NCBI GenBank assembly: GCA_016786595.1
Contig: JAEUWB010000054.1
Location: forward strand, 1 to 64,000
Direction of reading: 5' to 3'
DNA from: a bacterium
GTDB taxonomy: Bacteria; Bdellovibrionota_C; UBA2361; SZUA-149; JAEUWB01
DNA: 64,000 bases
Both the position numbers and the translations under genes were made by a program. The notes under the pieces were generated by a model. It made no database searches, was not told where the DNA came from, and saw only the letters and a list, made by a program, of their open reading frames with translations. Shown here in pieces: positions 1 through 7,475 of the stretch (position 1 is the first letter of the stretch; each line of letters starts with the position of its first letter).

Positions 1-259
1 CCTCAAGCAAACTCTCGTGTTTAACATGAATTTGAAAATCATTCCCCACTTGAGCTTTGAGCTTCAAAGCTGCTTGCTCGTTGCTGACAGCTAAATCTCG
101 AAGCTTAAACTCGCGCGCCAAACTTAAGAGCTCATCAGTTCTAGTATGGGCAGAAATACCCACGACAGTAAATTTATCTTGATTGCGTCGAATCACATCT
201 AAGGTTGAACGTCCAATCGAACCTGTCGCACCAAGAATAATGACTTTGCACTGATTCAT
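1..259 (-). CDS. dxr: 1-deoxy-D-xylulose 5-phosphate reductoisomerase, N-terminal part (cut by window edge)
   Basis: Reading back from the ATG at 259, the first 86 residues are visible. They begin with a Rossmann NADPH-binding fold in which the loop GATGSIG spans residues 10-16, followed by a strand and the ISAHT turn typical of DXP reductoisomerase. The enzyme converts DXP to 2-C-methylerythritol 4-phosphate in the cytosolic MEP isoprenoid pathway. It is the last visible gene of the rpsB operon, 9 nt after cdsA and three genes after frr, an order common in bacteria. uppS in the same operon uses isoprenoid precursors, so the linkage makes functional sense. The catalytic and C-terminal domains lie outside the window. 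Confidence 0.93.
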   Translation of the reverse strand, partial: MNQCKVIILGATGSIGRSTLDVIRRNQDKFTVVGISAHTRTDELLSLAREFKLRDLAVSNEQAALKLKAQVGNDFQIHVKHESLLE

Positions 260-268
260 GAGAAAATT

Positions 269-1048
269 TTACCAACTGATAAAATGCACTAGTGGTGCAG
301 CAAAGAGCAGTCCATCGATGCGATCTAGTAGTCCGCCATGTCCAGGCAAGATTGCACCTGAATCCTTCACGCCAAACAAACGCTTAATAGCTGATTCAAA
401 TAAATCGCCAACAATTGCGGCAGCACTAGCGGCAAAGCTGAGCAAGAGCAGTAACCAAAACGTGCTCACCGGTGCTAAATACTCACCGCAAATCACTCCC
501 AGCAGAGTTCCGAGAATCAAGCCCCCCAGAGCTCCACTAATGGTTTTTTGCGGACTAATGCGCAAAGCGAGCTTCGGTCCTCCAATCCGCGAACCAACAA
601 AATACGCTCCCGTATCGGTTGCAGTTACTATGGCAAAGAGCCAAATTAAAGCTTGTGTCGCATGCGGAGTCAGTGTTGTGGCAACAAAAATCGAACCTAA
701 TACGCCAATATAGCAAAAACCAATCAAGGCCGGCATCAGCACTTCAGCAATTGTTTCATCTTGCTTCAGACGTTCAGTCATTAAACAAATCACGGCGGCA
801 AGTAAAAGTAGTGGGATCGCTAGCATGAACGCGGGAAGTTGATTGGAAAATAAATAGAGTAGCAGAAAATTCGGGAAACTATAGAGTAAAGCTTCGCGCT
901 TCAGCACTGGGCTAGAAAAGTTACAAAACTCTTGGTGAATCAGTGCAAAAATGACCACCGCCGCTGACCACATCGCAAAACGCCCAGCATAAAGAATTGC
1001 AGCTAAGAGTAGTAATAAAGCTGTCGCCGTAAAGACACGCTGCGCCAT
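269..1048 (-). CDS. cdsA: Phosphatidate cytidylyltransferase (CDP-diacylglycerol synthase)
   Basis: This 259-residue polytopic membrane protein makes CDP-diacylglycerol from phosphatidic acid and CTP, the branch point for all phospholipids. Several hydrophobic helices precede the family signature near the C-terminus: KDSG at about 228-231 and PGHGGLLDRIDG at about 235-246, with the conserved acidic residues in place. Length is normal for the family. Its ATG overlaps the uppS stop as TAATG, so translation is probably coupled. The gene sits between uppS and dxr in the translation/lipid operon. Confidence 0.95.
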   Translation of the reverse strand: MAQRVFTATALLLLLAAILYAGRFAMWSAAVVIFALIHQEFCNFSSPVLKREALLYSFPNFLLLYLFSNQLPAFMLAIPLLLLAAVICLMTERLKQDETIAEVLMPALIGFCYIGVLGSIFVATTLTPHATQALIWLFAIVTATDTGAYFVGSRIGGPKLALRISPQKTISGALGGLILGTLLGVICGEYLAPVSTFWLLLLLSFAASAAAIVGDLFESAIKRLFGVKDSGAILPGHGGLLDRIDGLLFAAPLVHFISW

Positions 1049-1797
1049 TATTTACCTTCGGCTTTAAGCTTTGCGCTGCGGATTTGTTCTGAAGTTTGAC
1101 CAAAGCGGCGTTCACGCTGGGCATACTCTTCAAGCGTGCGATCGAGCACAGCTTCACTGAAATCAGGCCAGTACTCAGGAACGACTACGAGTTCCGCATA
1201 AGCAATTTGCCAGAGTAAAAAATTTGAAACGCGCATTTCTCCACTGGTGCGGATTAGTAATTCAGGATCGGGAATACCTGCCGTCCAGAGCTCTGCAGAA
1301 AAATCTTCCGCACTAAAGTCCTCTGCTAATTCGCCCACTTGGACGCGCTTAATGATGCGCCGTGTGGCATTTAATAGCTCTTCTCGCGCGCCATAACTAA
1401 CAGCTAAAATCAAATCCAGCGTAGAATTTTCTTTTGTCTCGGCTAAGTTACGCTCGAGTCTTGTGCGCACCGCCCAGGGCAGCCGTGACAAGTCTCCAAC
1501 TGCACGCAAACGAATGCGATTGTCCTTCAATAAACTTCGTTCTGAGTCGAGGTATAATTGGAAGAGTTCCATCAAACTAGTAACTTCTTCGGTAGAGCGA
1601 TTCCAATTTTCAGTGGAAAAACTATAGAGTGTCAGGTAGCGCACTCCGCGCTTAACGCAGGCTTCGACAATACGGCGCACATTTTTGGCGCCTTCCTTGT
1701 GGCCCTCAAAGCGCTTAAGTCCACGCTCTTCGGCCCAACGGCCATTTCCGTCCATGATAATGGCAATATGTTGGGGTAGTTGCGGAGCAGCTGGCAT
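1048..1797 (-). CDS. uppS: Isoprenyl transferase (undecaprenyl diphosphate synthase)
   Basis: The 249-residue protein carries the cis-prenyltransferase signature MDGNGRW at residues 15-21, with the catalytic Asp at 16, then a SFSTENW motif and the RTSGEMRVSNFLLWQ block that binds isopentenyl diphosphate. It condenses IPP units onto farnesyl diphosphate to make the C55 carrier lipid for peptidoglycan and surface glycans. That links it to murJ and the glycan locus in this window. It lies between frr and cdsA, with a one-base stop/start overlap with cdsA. Confidence 0.95.
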   Translation of the reverse strand: MPAAPQLPQHIAIIMDGNGRWAEERGLKRFEGHKEGAKNVRRIVEACVKRGVRYLTLYSFSTENWNRSTEEVTSLMELFQLYLDSERSLLKDNRIRLRAVGDLSRLPWAVRTRLERNLAETKENSTLDLILAVSYGAREELLNATRRIIKRVQVGELAEDFSAEDFSAELWTAGIPDPELLIRTSGEMRVSNFLLWQIAYAELVVVPEYWPDFSEAVLDRTLEEYAQRERRFGQTSEQIRSAKLKAEGK

Positions 1798-1813
1798 GAA
1801 TTAACTTCGATTC

Positions 1814-2368
1814 TTATGTCTCAAGAATTTCTTTTTCTTTGATTGCAAGTAGTTTATCAACTTCGGCAATATGCATATCAGTTAATTTTTGCACACGATC
1901 TTGTCCGCGTTTAGAATCGTCTTTAGTCAGGCTGGAATCTTTTTCTAATTTCTTGATCGCATCATTGGCATCACGTCGGTGGTTGCGGATCGAAACGCGG
2001 ATTTCCTCTGCCATCTTGTGCAAATGCTTTACTAAGTCGCGGCGTGTTTCCTCGGTAAGCGGTGGAACGACGATGCGAATCACGTTACCTTCACGCACGG
2101 CGTTAAATCCTAAACCTGCAATGTTAATTGCTTTTTCTACTGCTTGTCCGGCACTGGCATCATAAATCTGCACTGTAATCAGGCGGGGCTCTGGAGCTGA
2201 AATCTGGCCCAATGATTGCAATGGCGTTCTTGAGCCGTAGTAATCAACAGTAATGCCTTCAAGGATTGAAGGGTTAGCGCGGCCAGTTTTAACTTTTTGC
2301 AAGTCACGCTTAAAAGCTTCAATCGTTTGCTTAGATTGACTATCATGTTTAGAGATAATTGCTTCCAT
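1814..2368 (-). CDS. frr: Ribosome recycling factor
   Basis: At 184 residues this is the standard length for RRF. The N-terminal helix contains the KVKTGRANPSIL segment, and the C-terminal part has REGNVIRIVVPPLTEETRR and the three-helix-bundle charge pattern. RRF works with EF-G to split post-termination ribosomes. It starts 12 nt after pyrH ends and precedes uppS by 16 nt, the usual position in this operon. Confidence 0.97.
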   Translation of the reverse strand: MEAIISKHDSQSKQTIEAFKRDLQKVKTGRANPSILEGITVDYYGSRTPLQSLGQISAPEPRLITVQIYDASAGQAVEKAINIAGLGFNAVREGNVIRIVVPPLTEETRRDLVKHLHKMAEEIRVSIRNHRRDANDAIKKLEKDSSLTKDDSKRGQDRVQKLTDMHIAEVDKLLAIKEKEILET

Positions 2369-2380
2369 TTTATTAATCCC

Positions 2381-3088
2381 TCAATTCGTCACTAATGTAC
2401 CTACGTCGGCATCTTTCATCACGCGTGGAATATTTCCCACTTGGTTCAGGTTAAAAACACGAATCGGAATATTTTCTTCCATGCAAAGTGAAATCGCTGT
2501 TGCGTCCATGACTTCAAGTTGATTTTTTAAAGCATCAAGAAAAGTAATCTTGTCGTAGCGTTTCGCTTGAGGATTCTTAACCGGATCGCTATCGTAAATA
2601 CCATCAACCTTTGTCGCTTTGAGAATTACCTGCGCTTCGATTTCCTTAGCACGTAGCGCTGCTGCTGTGTCAGTTGTAAAAAATGGGTTACCAGTACCAC
2701 AAGCAAAAATCACAACGCGACCCTTTTCGAGGTGACGCTTTGCTTTGCGTGTAATAAATGGTTCGCAGATTGCGTTCATTGCGATTGCCGACATGACGCG
2801 CGTCATTACATTTAAATGTTCGAGGGCATCTTGTAAGGCTAGTGAATTAATCACCGTGGCAAGCATACCCATATAGTCAGCAGAAACTCGGTCCATTCCC
2901 TGCGCGCTGGCCTGTAAGCCGCGAAAAATATTTCCCCCGCCAATCACAACTGCAACTTGAATGCCGTCGCGATAAACTTCTGAGATTTCAGAGGCAAGCC
3001 GTTTAATTACCTGTGGCTGAATTCCGTAGCCATTGTCACCGGCTAGCGCTTCACCACTTAATTTAAGAAGTATTCGTTTATAAAGCAT
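2381..3088 (-). CDS. pyrH: Uridylate (UMP) kinase
   Basis: The 235-residue product is a bacterial hexameric UMP kinase of the amino acid kinase fold. Visible family features are the N-terminal [12 protein letters not shown] strand and phosphate loop, [11 protein letters not shown], the [16 protein letters not shown] segment and the [16 protein letters not shown] block. It phosphorylates UMP to UDP in pyrimidine synthesis. It lies between tsf and frr, in the usual order. Confidence 0.97.
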   Translation of the reverse strand: MLYKRILLKLSGEALAGDNGYGIQPQVIKRLASEISEVYRDGIQVAVVIGGGNIFRGLQASAQGMDRVSADYMGMLATVINSLALQDALEHLNVMTRVMSAIAMNAICEPFITRKAKRHLEKGRVVIFACGTGNPFFTTDTAAALRAKEIEAQVILKATKVDGIYDSDPVKNPQAKRYDKITFLDALKNQLEVMDATAISLCMEENIPIRVFNLNQVGNIPRVMKDADVGTLVTN

Positions 3089-3179
3089 AGTAAACCTTTA
3101 ATTGATAAAACGGGCTTACTATAGCGCTTCGTTCGTAGAGAAGAAAGCGAAATTAGCTTAAGTAATTTCGCCTTAATTA

Positions 3180-3815
3180 CTATTGAGCGCTTGATTTCTC
3201 GCCCGTAGTTGCCTCGAGTTCCTCTCCAAGCTCAAAACGTATGAAGCGGCGTAGCACAACTTTTTCTCCAACTTTTGCGCTATGCTCATTGAGCATGGAG
3301 CCGATTGTGCGTTTGCCTTGCGGATCACGCGCATCAAGTTGCTCGACTAAACAATTTTCTGTGAAAAACTTTTCTAGTCGACCAGTCACAATTTTATCAG
3401 CCATTTTTTCTTGTTCTGGCTTAAGTTGACTGCGAAAAATTTCTGACTCCTTGGCAATTACGTTGGCGGGCACTGATTCACGGTCGAGAAAGCGTGGTTT
3501 TGCCCAGGCAACGTGCATGGCCACAGCATTAGCAAGTTCTGTGAACTCGGCATTACGTGCTACGAAATCTGTTTCGCAGTTGAGTTCAAGCATTACCCCA
3601 ACGCGGCCGCCAGTATGCAAATATGTATGCACAGTGCCCTCGCGTGCATCTTTCGTAGCGCGTTTAGAAATATCCTTTAGTCCTTTCTTACGTAGATACT
3701 CGATTGCCTTATCGAGGTCGCCGGAGCTTTCTTGGAGTGCCTTTTTACAATCCATCATGCCCGCGTTAGTTTTATCTCTTAATTCACGAACTAGTTGTGC
3801 ACTAATTTCAGTCAT
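3180..3815 (-). CDS. tsf: Elongation factor Ts
   Basis: EF-Ts exchanges GDP for GTP on EF-Tu. The N-terminal UBA-like region (LVRELRDKTNAGMMDCKKAL) is followed by the core motif ETDFVARN. At 211 residues it is the short form with a reduced core, well below the roughly 280 residues of the E. coli protein. A charged tail after about residue 195 is poorly conserved in such proteins. It follows rpsB after a 206 nt spacer that carries a copy of the window's double-hairpin repeat, an unusual insertion inside a normally tight ribosomal operon. Confidence 0.95.
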   Translation of the reverse strand: MTEISAQLVRELRDKTNAGMMDCKKALQESSGDLDKAIEYLRKKGLKDISKRATKDAREGTVHTYLHTGGRVGVMLELNCETDFVARNAEFTELANAVAMHVAWAKPRFLDRESVPANVIAKESEIFRSQLKPEQEKMADKIVTGRLEKFFTENCLVEQLDARDPQGKRTIGSMLNEHSAKVGEKVVLRRFIRFELGEELEATTGEKSSAQ

Positions 3816-3957
3816 GGTCCCTCTTTTAATTTTAAGTTTGTTGTCTGCTTAGATTTTTATATATTTAATCGCTATTCTTCTCTCGACAAGCTTCACTGCT
3901 TAACGAATTTTTACAATCTCTCTTTACAGTCTCGCTTTAATCAACACTGTAGTGCTT

Positions 3958-4018
3958 ACCTGCGTAGCAGGTTCGTTTTCCTTGGTCTTACCTTTCTTTT
4001 TCGTAAAAGAAAGGTAAG
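3958..4018 (-). repeat. Double-hairpin repeat, copy A (between rpsB and tsf)
   Basis: Read on the minus strand, a 14-bp perfect stem (CTTACCTTTCTTTT with its complement, loop ACGA; plus coordinates 3987-4018) is followed by the linker ACCAAGGAAAACGA and a second hairpin ACCTGC-TAC-GCAGGT (3958-3972). The same layout occurs at 19436-19726 and 27099-27269. The second hairpin here has a different stem sequence from the other copies but still pairs. It lies in the rpsB-tsf spacer, so it would be part of the operon mRNA. Confidence 0.8.
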
Positions 4019-4025
4019 GAAGAAT

Positions 4026-4913
4026 TTAAGCGACTGGAGTTTTATCTAAACCGGAGTCCGAGTTAACTTCGTCGCTTTTTCCGCGCATGATTTGTGCGCG
4101 TTCGCTGTAGATCGAGCGGCCTTCGTTGACGGCATCGCCGACAGCTTGGCAGAACAAGCGAATTGCGCGAGTTGCATCATCGTTTGAAGGGATTGGGTAG
4201 TCGATCACGTCAGGGTCACAGTTAGTGTCAACCAGGGCGACTACTGGAATATCCAAGCGATGCGCTTCTTTCACGGCGATTTCTTCACGCTTAGTATCAA
4301 TCACGAAAACTAGCTTTGGTGGGGCATACATTTCGCGGATACCGCCAAGAGAGAATTCGAGCTTGACGATCTCGCGCTCCATTAAAAGTAGTTCTTTTTT
4401 GGTATATTTGCGACGTTCGGTTTCGTCAGCAAGTAGCGCTTCGAGTTTTTTCAAGCGTTCGATACTGTTGCGAATAGTTGAAAAGTTAGTGATCATTCCA
4501 CCAAGCCAGCGACGTGCGACATAGAAAGCGCCGCAACGCTTAGCTTCTTCGATGATTACATCTTGGGCTTGTTTTTTAGTGCCGACAAAAAGCACTGAAC
4601 CACCACGACTTGTTGTATCGACGATGACTTTGCGCGCGTATTGCCAACACTGTAATGTCTTGGGCAGATTAATAATATGGATGCCATTCTTTACTGCGTA
4701 GAGATATGGAGCCATGCGCGGATTCCAGCGCGAGGTTTGGTGTCCGAAGTGTACACCGGCTTGTAGAAGTGTCTGCAAGCTGACTTCGACTGGAGCGCGA
4801 TCTGCATCAGCATTGGTTGCGCCGCTATGCATTTCGCCGCGAGCATTTGCGGCTGAGTTTCCTTGGCTCATGCGACTTGCGTCAGCTGAACCTTCAAATA
4901 TTGTTTGTTCCAC
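4026..4913 (-). CDS. rpsB: 30S ribosomal protein S2 with N-terminal extension
   Basis: Residues from about 42 onward match S2: VSLQTLLQAGVHFGHQTSRW, then MAPYLYAVKNGIHIINL and the FVGTKKQAQ block. About 40 hydrophilic residues precede this, whereas S2 normally starts a few residues before the VSLQ-like segment. I place the start at the GTG at 4913, because an AGGAG ribosome-binding site lies 8 nt upstream. The in-frame TTG at 4919 is only 2 nt from that site. ATG codons further in exist, but I see no better site for them. The C-terminal tail after about residue 265 is also hydrophilic. First gene of the translation operon. Confidence 0.94.
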   Translation of the reverse strand: MEQTIFEGSADASRMSQGNSAANARGEMHSGATNADADRAPVEVSLQTLLQAGVHFGHQTSRWNPRMAPYLYAVKNGIHIINLPKTLQCWQYARKVIVDTTSRGGSVLFVGTKKQAQDVIIEEAKRCGAFYVARRWLGGMITNFSTIRNSIERLKKLEALLADETERRKYTKKELLLMEREIVKLEFSLGGIREMYAPPKLVFVIDTKREEIAVKEAHRLDIPVVALVDTNCDPDVIDYPIPSNDDATRAIRLFCQAVGDAVNEGRSIYSERAQIMRGKSDEVNSDSGLDKTPVA

Positions 4914-5049
4914 GTTCAATTCTCCTCTTGGTTAAGCCACCCTTAAGCCAAAAATACCGATACGGCATAGTTTATGAACGTCTCAGGTTTTCTGGTCTGA
5001 ACGTATCTTAAACTTGCATCACCAAGAGCTGGCTAAAGGTGCGATATAA

Positions 5050-5102
5050 AGTGGGGCGATTGATAACTCAAAGGAAGGAGATGATCAACTTTTAGCCCCA
5101 CT
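5050..5102 (-). promoter_or_regulatory. Long hairpin in the rpsB leader presenting an anti-Shine-Dalgarno-like loop
   Basis: AGTGGGGC (5050-5057) pairs with GCCCCACT (5095-5102), and inside it TTGAT (5060-5064) pairs with ATCAA (5084-5088). On the minus strand, the direction of rpsB, the apical loop reads CATCTCCTTCC. This resembles the 3' end of 16S rRNA and is complementary over 6 nt to the AGGAGA of the rpsB ribosome-binding site. S2 autoregulates through its leader in enterobacteria, so a control element is plausible here, but this particular structure is my inference. Confidence 0.4.
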
Positions 5103-5107
5103 GATAT

Positions 5108-5123
5108 AGGGGGCAAGCCCCCT
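5108..5123. other. GC-rich hairpin in the rpsB/murJ divergent spacer
   Basis: AGGGGGC and GCCCCCT form a compact 6-7 bp stem directly beside the larger 5050-5102 hairpin. No T-run follows on either strand, so it is not a convincing terminator. It may be part of the same leader structure. From here to the murJ start at 5245 I see no other clear element and no convincing promoter. Confidence 0.4.
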
Positions 5124-5244
5124 GAACTGTTTAATTCCAGAGATTCTACCCTATTTTAGTGCCCAAACGCAAGTTTTTATTGATAAAAAACGCGCTGTTA
5201 GAAGCAGAGATTATTAGCTAGGATCATTCGATTACGACTATATA

Positions 5245-6882
5245 ATGAGCACAGAAGAAACCCCAAAAACGAAGCCATCCCTTTTTAAGGCCTCAGGTAG
5301 TGTCGGATTATCGACGCTATTGAGCCGTGTTCTGGGGCTTTTTAGGGATATGTTAATTGCTAAGACGTTCGGGGCTGGCGCTCAGACTGATGCGTTTTTT
5401 GTTGCATTTAGAATTCCCAATTTATTGCGTTCGTTACTTGCGGAAGGTTCGCTTTCGACGGCGTTTATGCCAGTGCTAGCAGAGGAAGAGCGTAAGTCGC
5501 ACGAGGCAGCCGTGCAAGCTGTGCGGGCGATTTTATCGTTTATGACGATTATTACGATTGTACTTTCAATTATTGGAATGTTTTATGCCAAAGAGCTGAC
5601 GTTGTTATTTGCACCTGGTTTTGGGGAAGGCACTGCAAAGACGGAGCTAGCTTCATATTTACTACGGATTATGTTTCCGTATCTTGTGCTGGTTACGTTG
5701 CTGGCGTTGGCCGGAGGGGTATTAAACGCGCATGGTTCGTTTGCCTTACCAGCGCTTGGACCGGCGATCATGAATCTTGTGATGTTGATCTCAATGCTTT
5801 TAATTCCAGGGAATGCTGGGATTGAGGCTTTGGCTTGGTCAGTCTTGTTGGGGGGAGTGATTGCGTTAGCGCCGCAGGTCTATCTAACGTATCGAAAAGG
5901 GTTTTCGTTGCGCTGGGCCTCGCCTTTGAGTAATCCGGCAGTGGGCAAAGTCTGCAAGTTAATGTTGCCTGCGGTATTTAGTTCTTCGCTGTATCAAATA
6001 TTAATTTTCATTAACACCCTACTTGCTTCGCTTTTAATTGAGCGGAGTATTTCCTGGTTATTTTACGCTGACCGTCTATTTCAATTTCCGATTGGCGTTT
6101 TTTCTTTAGCGATTGCTACTGCCTTGCTGCCTTCACTTTCACGGCGTGCAGCTGCTGGCGACATACAAGGTTTAGGGGATGAAATTTGCGGGGCTTTGCG
6201 TTGGACAGTTTTTATTGCAGCGCCAGCGACTGCAGGTTTAATTATTCTTGGCGAACCGATTATTCGGACGCTTTTTGAGCGGGGTCAGTTTAGTGCATAT
6301 GATACGACGCAGTCGGCGCGAGCGCTTGTGGCTTATTGCATTGGAATTATTCCTGCAAGTTGTCAGAGTATTTTGATTCGATCATTCTTGGCGCAAAAGC
6401 GCGTTGGTGTGGCAACGGCGATCAATTCAGCAAGTGTGGTGGTAAATATTCTGCTGGCCTTGATGCTGCTTGGTCCGGCACAGACTGAAAGCGTAACGCT
6501 ACTTTCTAAATATTTGGCGAGTTTTGCTGAAGCGTTAAATTTATTACCGCTTGGTCATGTTGGACTTGCGCTGGCTTGGAGTCTGGCGACTTGGTTTGCC
6601 TGTATTTTATCGGCGCTAATGCTGCGAAAGGTTGGGGTTAAGCTTAACCTGGCTGAGTTATTGCATTCCTTTTCACGAACTTTTGTGGCGACAAATGCGA
6701 TGTCTGCGGCTTTAATTACGTTAATGCGGTTGGATGCACCGTCAGTGTTTTTGGTATTTATTGGGATTCCCTTAGGCGCGATAATTTACTGGGCGAGTGG
6801 ATTAATGCTAAACTCGAGTGAGAGTTTAGCGACGAAAGAAGTTAGTTATGAGTATCTGAGAAAATGGAAAAGAAAAAACTAA
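5245..6882 (+). CDS. murJ: Lipid II flippase MurJ (MviN family)
   Basis: This 545-residue polytopic protein has the MOP-superfamily layout of about 14 hydrophobic helices. It opens with GLSTLLSRVLGLFRDMLIAKTF and continues with AFFVAFRIPNLLRSLLAEGSLSTAFMPV, a hallmark of MviN/MurJ. It flips lipid II across the inner membrane for peptidoglycan synthesis. Length is slightly above the usual ~510 residues. Its last 19 nt overlap the start of the FliH/SctL-like gene. The coding strand is G-rich, in contrast to plus-strand genes beyond about 9 kb. No strong ribosome-binding site is visible near the ATG. Confidence 0.95.
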   Translation: MSTEETPKTKPSLFKASGSVGLSTLLSRVLGLFRDMLIAKTFGAGAQTDAFFVAFRIPNLLRSLLAEGSLSTAFMPVLAEEERKSHEAAVQAVRAILSFMTIITIVLSIIGMFYAKELTLLFAPGFGEGTAKTELASYLLRIMFPYLVLVTLLALAGGVLNAHGSFALPALGPAIMNLVMLISMLLIPGNAGIEALAWSVLLGGVIALAPQVYLTYRKGFSLRWASPLSNPAVGKVCKLMLPAVFSSSLYQILIFINTLLASLLIERSISWLFYADRLFQFPIGVFSLAIATALLPSLSRRAAAGDIQGLGDEICGALRWTVFIAAPATAGLIILGEPIIRTLFERGQFSAYDTTQSARALVAYCIGIIPASCQSILIRSFLAQKRVGVATAINSASVVVNILLALMLLGPAQTESVTLLSKYLASFAEALNLLPLGHVGLALAWSLATWFACILSALMLRKVGVKLNLAELLHSFSRTFVATNAMSAALITLMRLDAPSVFLVFIGIPLGAIIYWASGLMLNSSESLATKEVSYEYLRKWKRKN

Positions 6883-7439
6883 ATCAAGCGGTAGGTGCGG
6901 CGGCGGACATGAGTTTTGCTGAGTTTTCGCGGAGCGTGATTGCGGCGGCGAAAACTGATGCTGAGCGGATTCTCGATGCGGCTGAAGCTGAGGGGGCGCG
7001 GCTGATTGAGGCGGGTCAAGTCAAGGTGCAGGCTGATGCTCTGCATGAGCTTGGGAAATTAATTGCGAATTTTAAGGTTTTGGAGAGAAATTTTCTGATT
7101 GAGCAAATCAAGCGATTTTCGGAATTAAGTTTGGAGGTAGCGGCGGAAGTAATTGGAGAGGAGTTAGTTACGAATCCAGCTAGTCTAAAGAGTCGGATGG
7201 AGAGGGCATATCGGATGTTGCCGAGTGGCAATGTCTCGATTCGGATTGTTGTGGCTGATGAGGATCGAAGTTATGCTGAGGAGTTTGTTACGAGTCTGGG
7301 GGGGACGAAATTTCTGAGTGTAGAGACGAGTGCTGCGATGCCGCGGGGCAGTGCTGAATTTCAAATTGGGGGGAGTTCGATTATTCTTTCGATAGCGGAT
7401 CATTTTTCGAGGATCAAGGCTGAGATTCTCTCCTTATAG
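6864..7439 (+). CDS. FliH/SctL-like stator protein of a type III secretion or flagellar ATPase
   Basis: The 191-residue protein has an Ala/Glu-rich helical N-terminal half, probably coiled coil (about 20-100), and a C-terminal FliH/YscL-like domain. That domain contains ELSLEVAAEVIGEELVTNP and ends in a MPRGSAEFQIGGSSIILSI segment that matches the family's conserved glycine turn and acidic strand. Such proteins bind the export ATPase (FliI/SctN); a candidate ATPase lies 10 kb away at 17675. It overlaps murJ by 19 nt, and no other secretion genes adjoin it. A V-type ATPase E-like subunit is the main alternative, since the families are related. Confidence 0.65.
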   Translation: MEKKKLNQAVGAAADMSFAEFSRSVIAAAKTDAERILDAAEAEGARLIEAGQVKVQADALHELGKLIANFKVLERNFLIEQIKRFSELSLEVAAEVIGEELVTNPASLKSRMERAYRMLPSGNVSIRIVVADEDRSYAEEFVTSLGGTKFLSVETSAAMPRGSAEFQIGGSSIILSIADHFSRIKAEILSL

Positions 7440-7475
7440 CTATCCGATTTGGCACTCTATTTCCTATCCCTATTT

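Noticed and set aside
5040-5110. tRNA gene
   Set aside because: The stem encloses only 37 nt and has no anticodon or T-arm pattern.
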